Of a stretch of DNA of 64,000 nt, positions 62,262-64,000 are shown piece after piece (the stretch's first letter is position 1; every line of letters begins with the position of its first letter). The DNA is from Pseudooceanicola aestuarii (GTDB lineage: Bacteria; Pseudomonadota; Alphaproteobacteria; Rhodobacterales; Rhodobacteraceae): positions 1,838,001-1,902,000 of the forward strand of contig NZ_JAAFZC010000001.1 in the NCBI RefSeq assembly GCF_010614805.1, given 5' to 3'. The notes beneath the pieces were generated by a model, which was not told where the DNA came from, did no database searches, and worked only from the letters and a program-made list of their open reading frames with translations. The position numbers and the translations under genes are program-made.

Positions 62262-62491
62262 GTTTAAATCGTGTGATTGAAGCGATTGTTTGTCAACATT
62301 TTCGTGAGAGGCCGCAAGCCGCGAGGCAGCGAGCATAGGGCCTCGTGCCTGTCAGAATCGACAAAACATATATAATATTCAATTGGATAGTTGCCGTTTT
62401 TTTCTGCGCCTCATTTCTTCTCTTGGCACGTCGATATTGGCTCTCTAAAGATAAGGTTAAAAGAACGGTCTTTAGGTAGTATGGAGGATGC
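62262..62491. promoter_or_regulatory. Divergent AT-rich control region of the tetR/TRAP and ECH/AtuA genes
   Basis: The 230-bp region is markedly more AT-rich than the rest of the window. Plus strand: TTGGCA (62423-62428), 17 nt, TAAAGA (62446-62451); then dyad AAAGA-ACGG-TCTTT (62460-62473) near +1, a classic repressor position. A larger repeat, CTAAAGA (62445-62451)/TCTTTAG (62469-62475), overlaps it. Minus strand: TTGACA (62296-62291), 17 nt, CACGAT (62273-62268). AATCG (62267-62271) and CGATT (62283-62287) form another dyad in that promoter. Element assignments are inferences from spacing. Confidence 0.5.
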
Positions 62492-63298
62492 ATGACCGAA
62501 GACGCCGCCGTCATCTCGCAACGGGACGGGGATTGGCTGACCCTCTGGCTGAACCGTCCCGCCAGCCGAAACGCCCTGTCCGAAGATCTGGTCGCCGCCC
62601 TGCGGCAGGCCCTGGAAACGGCGCGGGCGGATGCCAGCTTGCGCGGCATCACCTTGCGCGGGAAGGGCGGTGTCTTCTGCGCCGGTGGCGATCTCAAGGC
62701 GTTTCGCACCTATGCTTCGGGAGAAAAGACCGAAGCGGAGGTTTCTGATTTCAATGTCGCGGGCGGCACCCTGTTCGAAATGGTGCATAGCATGCCGCAG
62801 GTCGTCGTGGTGCTGGTCGAAGGCGCGTCGATGGCCGGCGGGCTGGGCCTGACCTGTGCCGCCGATCTGGTGGTGGTGACCCAGGACGCGCAATTCGCCC
62901 TGACCGAAACCATGATCGGCATCCCGCCGGCGCAGATCGCCCCATATATCGTGGGTCGCATCGGCCTGACGGAGGCCCGGCGCATCATGCTGACCGGCGC
63001 ACGGTTCGACGGAGCGGAGGCGGCGCGGATCGGCATCGCCAATGCTGCCGTCGCCGATACAGAGGCGCTGGAAGCGCAGGAGGCCGAGATCAGGCGCGGT
63101 GTGCTGCGCTGTGCCCCCGGCGCCAATGCCGCGACCAAGGAAATCCTGCTGGCCGCCAGGCAATTGCAGGGGGCGGAGATGATGCGCTTTGCCGGGGATC
63201 GCTTTGCCCGTGCGCTGCTGGGCGCCGAGGGGCGCGAGGGCGTCGCCTCCTTCCTGGAGAAACGCAAACCCGCCTGGGCCGGCGATTCCCGCACGTAA
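62492..63298 (+). CDS. Enoyl-CoA hydratase/isomerase family protein
   Basis: This 268-residue crotonase-fold enzyme has the oxyanion-hole motifs GKGGVFCAGGDLKAF (first) and EGASMAGGLGLTCAADLVV (second). A Glu in ETMIGIPPAQIAPYIVGRI lies where hydratases have a catalytic residue. It probably hydrates an enoyl-CoA intermediate. A 20-bp gap with GGGGAGGAGG separates it from the atuA start, so the pair is one transcript. In Pseudomonas, Atu clusters pair AtuA with hydratases and carboxylases for acyclic terpene or branched acyl-CoA breakdown. Confidence 0.92.
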   Translation: MTEDAAVISQRDGDWLTLWLNRPASRNALSEDLVAALRQALETARADASLRGITLRGKGGVFCAGGDLKAFRTYASGEKTEAEVSDFNVAGGTLFEMVHSMPQVVVVLVEGASMAGGLGLTCAADLVVVTQDAQFALTETMIGIPPAQIAPYIVGRIGLTEARRIMLTGARFDGAEAARIGIANAAVADTEALEAQEAEIRRGVLRCAPGANAATKEILLAARQLQGAEMMRFAGDRFARALLGAEGREGVASFLEKRKPAWAGDSRT

Positions 63299-63318
63299 TC
63301 GGGGAGGAGGAGCAGATC

Positions 63319-64000
63319 ATGGACAAGACAATCCGCATCGGCGGCGCTTCGGCCGCATGGGGCGACACGACGCTGGGCATGGCCCAGCTGGTGGAGGCCG
63401 GGGGCCTTGATTACATCGTCGGCGATTATCTGGCCGAGGTGACGATGGCCATTCTGGCGCGGATGCGCGCCAAATCCGACGACGCCGGGTTCATCCCCGA
63501 TTGGCTGACCTCGGTCCGGCCGGTGCTGGGGCAGATCCACGCGGCGGGAACCAGGCTGATCACCAACAGCGGCGGGATGAATCCGCTGGCCTGTCGCGAT
63601 GCGTTTCAGGCGATGGCGGCAGAGGCCGGGCTGACGTTCCGCGTTGCCGTGGTCACTGGCGATGACCTGCTGGCCCAGCAGGAGGAGATCCGGGCCAGCG
63701 GCCTGCCGGAAATGTTCACCGGCGCCTCCATGCCCGAAGCCTTTCGCAGCCTGAACGCCTATCTCGGCGCCGGGGCGATCGCGCGGGCGCTGGATGAGGG
63801 CGCGGATGTGGTGATCACCGGTCGCGTGGTGGACAGCGCCATGGTGCTGGGCCCGCTGGTGCATGAATTCGGCTGGGCGATGGACGATTGGGACCGGCTG
63901 GCGCAAGGCAGCCTGGCCGGCCATGTGATCGAATGCGGCGCGCAGGCGACCGGCGGGCTGATCACCGATTGGGAAGACGTGCAGGACGGCTGGGCCGACA
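63319..64000 (+). CDS. AtuA-family (DUF1446) protein, 5' part (runs off the right edge)
   Basis: About 227 residues are visible. The protein opens TIRIGGASAAWGDTTLGMAQ and has DYIVGDYLAEVTMAIL, GTRLITNSGGMNPLACRDAF, ADVVITGRVVDSAMVLGPLV and HVIECGAQATGGLITDW. These are the hallmarks of the DUF1446/AtuA family; full proteins are ~450-600 residues. AtuA is required for citronellol/geraniol catabolism in Pseudomonas, with biochemical role unresolved. ATG 63319 follows GGGGAGGAGG. Further atu- or acyl-CoA-type genes are expected just beyond the edge. Confidence 0.88.
   Translation, partial: MDKTIRIGGASAAWGDTTLGMAQLVEAGGLDYIVGDYLAEVTMAILARMRAKSDDAGFIPDWLTSVRPVLGQIHAAGTRLITNSGGMNPLACRDAFQAMAAEAGLTFRVAVVTGDDLLAQQEEIRASGLPEMFTGASMPEAFRSLNAYLGAGAIARALDEGADVVITGRVVDSAMVLGPLVHEFGWAMDDWDRLAQGSLAGHVIECGAQATGGLITDWEDVQDGWAD

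Noticed and set aside
1..64000. tRNA or rRNA genes and mobile elements
   Set aside because: No TpsiC-arm-like GGTTCRANNCC pattern in a tRNA context, no transposase, integrase or terminal inverted repeats were found by reading; small features could still be missed without a scan.

Overview
The window is chromosomal DNA of a high-GC alphaproteobacterium, most likely a Rhodobacteraceae (Roseobacter-group) species. The evidence is gene content and order: ihfB-lapA-trpF-trpB, rplY-pth, an LpoA-like gene divergent from rsmI-yraN-gshB, rpoH (RpoH-II-like) followed by coaBC-dut-moeB, ptsP beside lysC, plus a TRAP transporter and an AtuA gene. Nearly all of it looks like stable, dense, vertically inherited chromosome. 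I see no insertion sequences, phage genes, CRISPR arrays, tRNA or rRNA genes.

Layout. 1-1771: 5' part of a dimethylglycine/sarcosine dehydrogenase-type flavoprotein (runs off the left edge). 2143-4917: ihfB, a LapA-domain membrane protein, trpF, trpB. 5002-6504: pth and rplY with a strong terminator between them. 6685-12052: YegD-like Hsp70, acetoacetyl-CoA synthetase, L-lactate dehydrogenase, GNAT. 12224-15454: a 1076-residue CheB-CheR-coiled-coil-PAS protein with no kinase. 15620-20672: aminotransferase, VOC protein, trpS, a rhomboid that has lost its catalytic residues, and a phospholipase D-type protein. 20750-28738: murJ, glnD and an LpoA-like lipoprotein on the minus strand, divergent from rsmI-yraN-gshB. 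28864-32492: YifB/ComM, a GST with a C-terminal Cys module, a histidine phosphatase, cobU. 32561-38419: rpoH, coaBC-dut, moeB (membrane anchored), M3 oligopeptidase. 38535-41088: capsule-export KpsE- and KpsT-like genes without a permease. 41328-45751: nhaA, a DUF318/ArsP-like permease with its ArsR repressor, a UDG-family protein, an SseB-domain protein. 46133-49348: flavin reductase, GNAT, EcsC, an internally deleted mtnP, apt. 49581-55771: GlcD-type oxidase, ptsP, lysC, DUF1178, NUDIX.

The most distinctive segment is 55916-64000. A TetR regulator is followed on the same strand by a tightly overlapping block: TRAP dctP-dctQ-dctM, a metallo-beta-lactamase-fold hydrolase, a GST and a fumarylacetoacetate-hydrolase-family protein. 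Divergent from it are an enoyl-CoA hydratase and AtuA (cut at the right edge). The shared 230-bp AT-rich region carries promoter-like and dyad elements. I read this as a substrate-inducible organic-acid uptake and catabolic regulon whose substrate is unknown; it is the best candidate for undescribed biology here. Other notable points are the decayed mtnP, the pseudo-rhomboid, paired TTCTAGAA operators with a likely leaderless promoter at the ArsR gene, and domain oddities in moeB, the KpsE-like protein and one GST.

All functional calls come from motif recognition and remembered family features; no database search was run.
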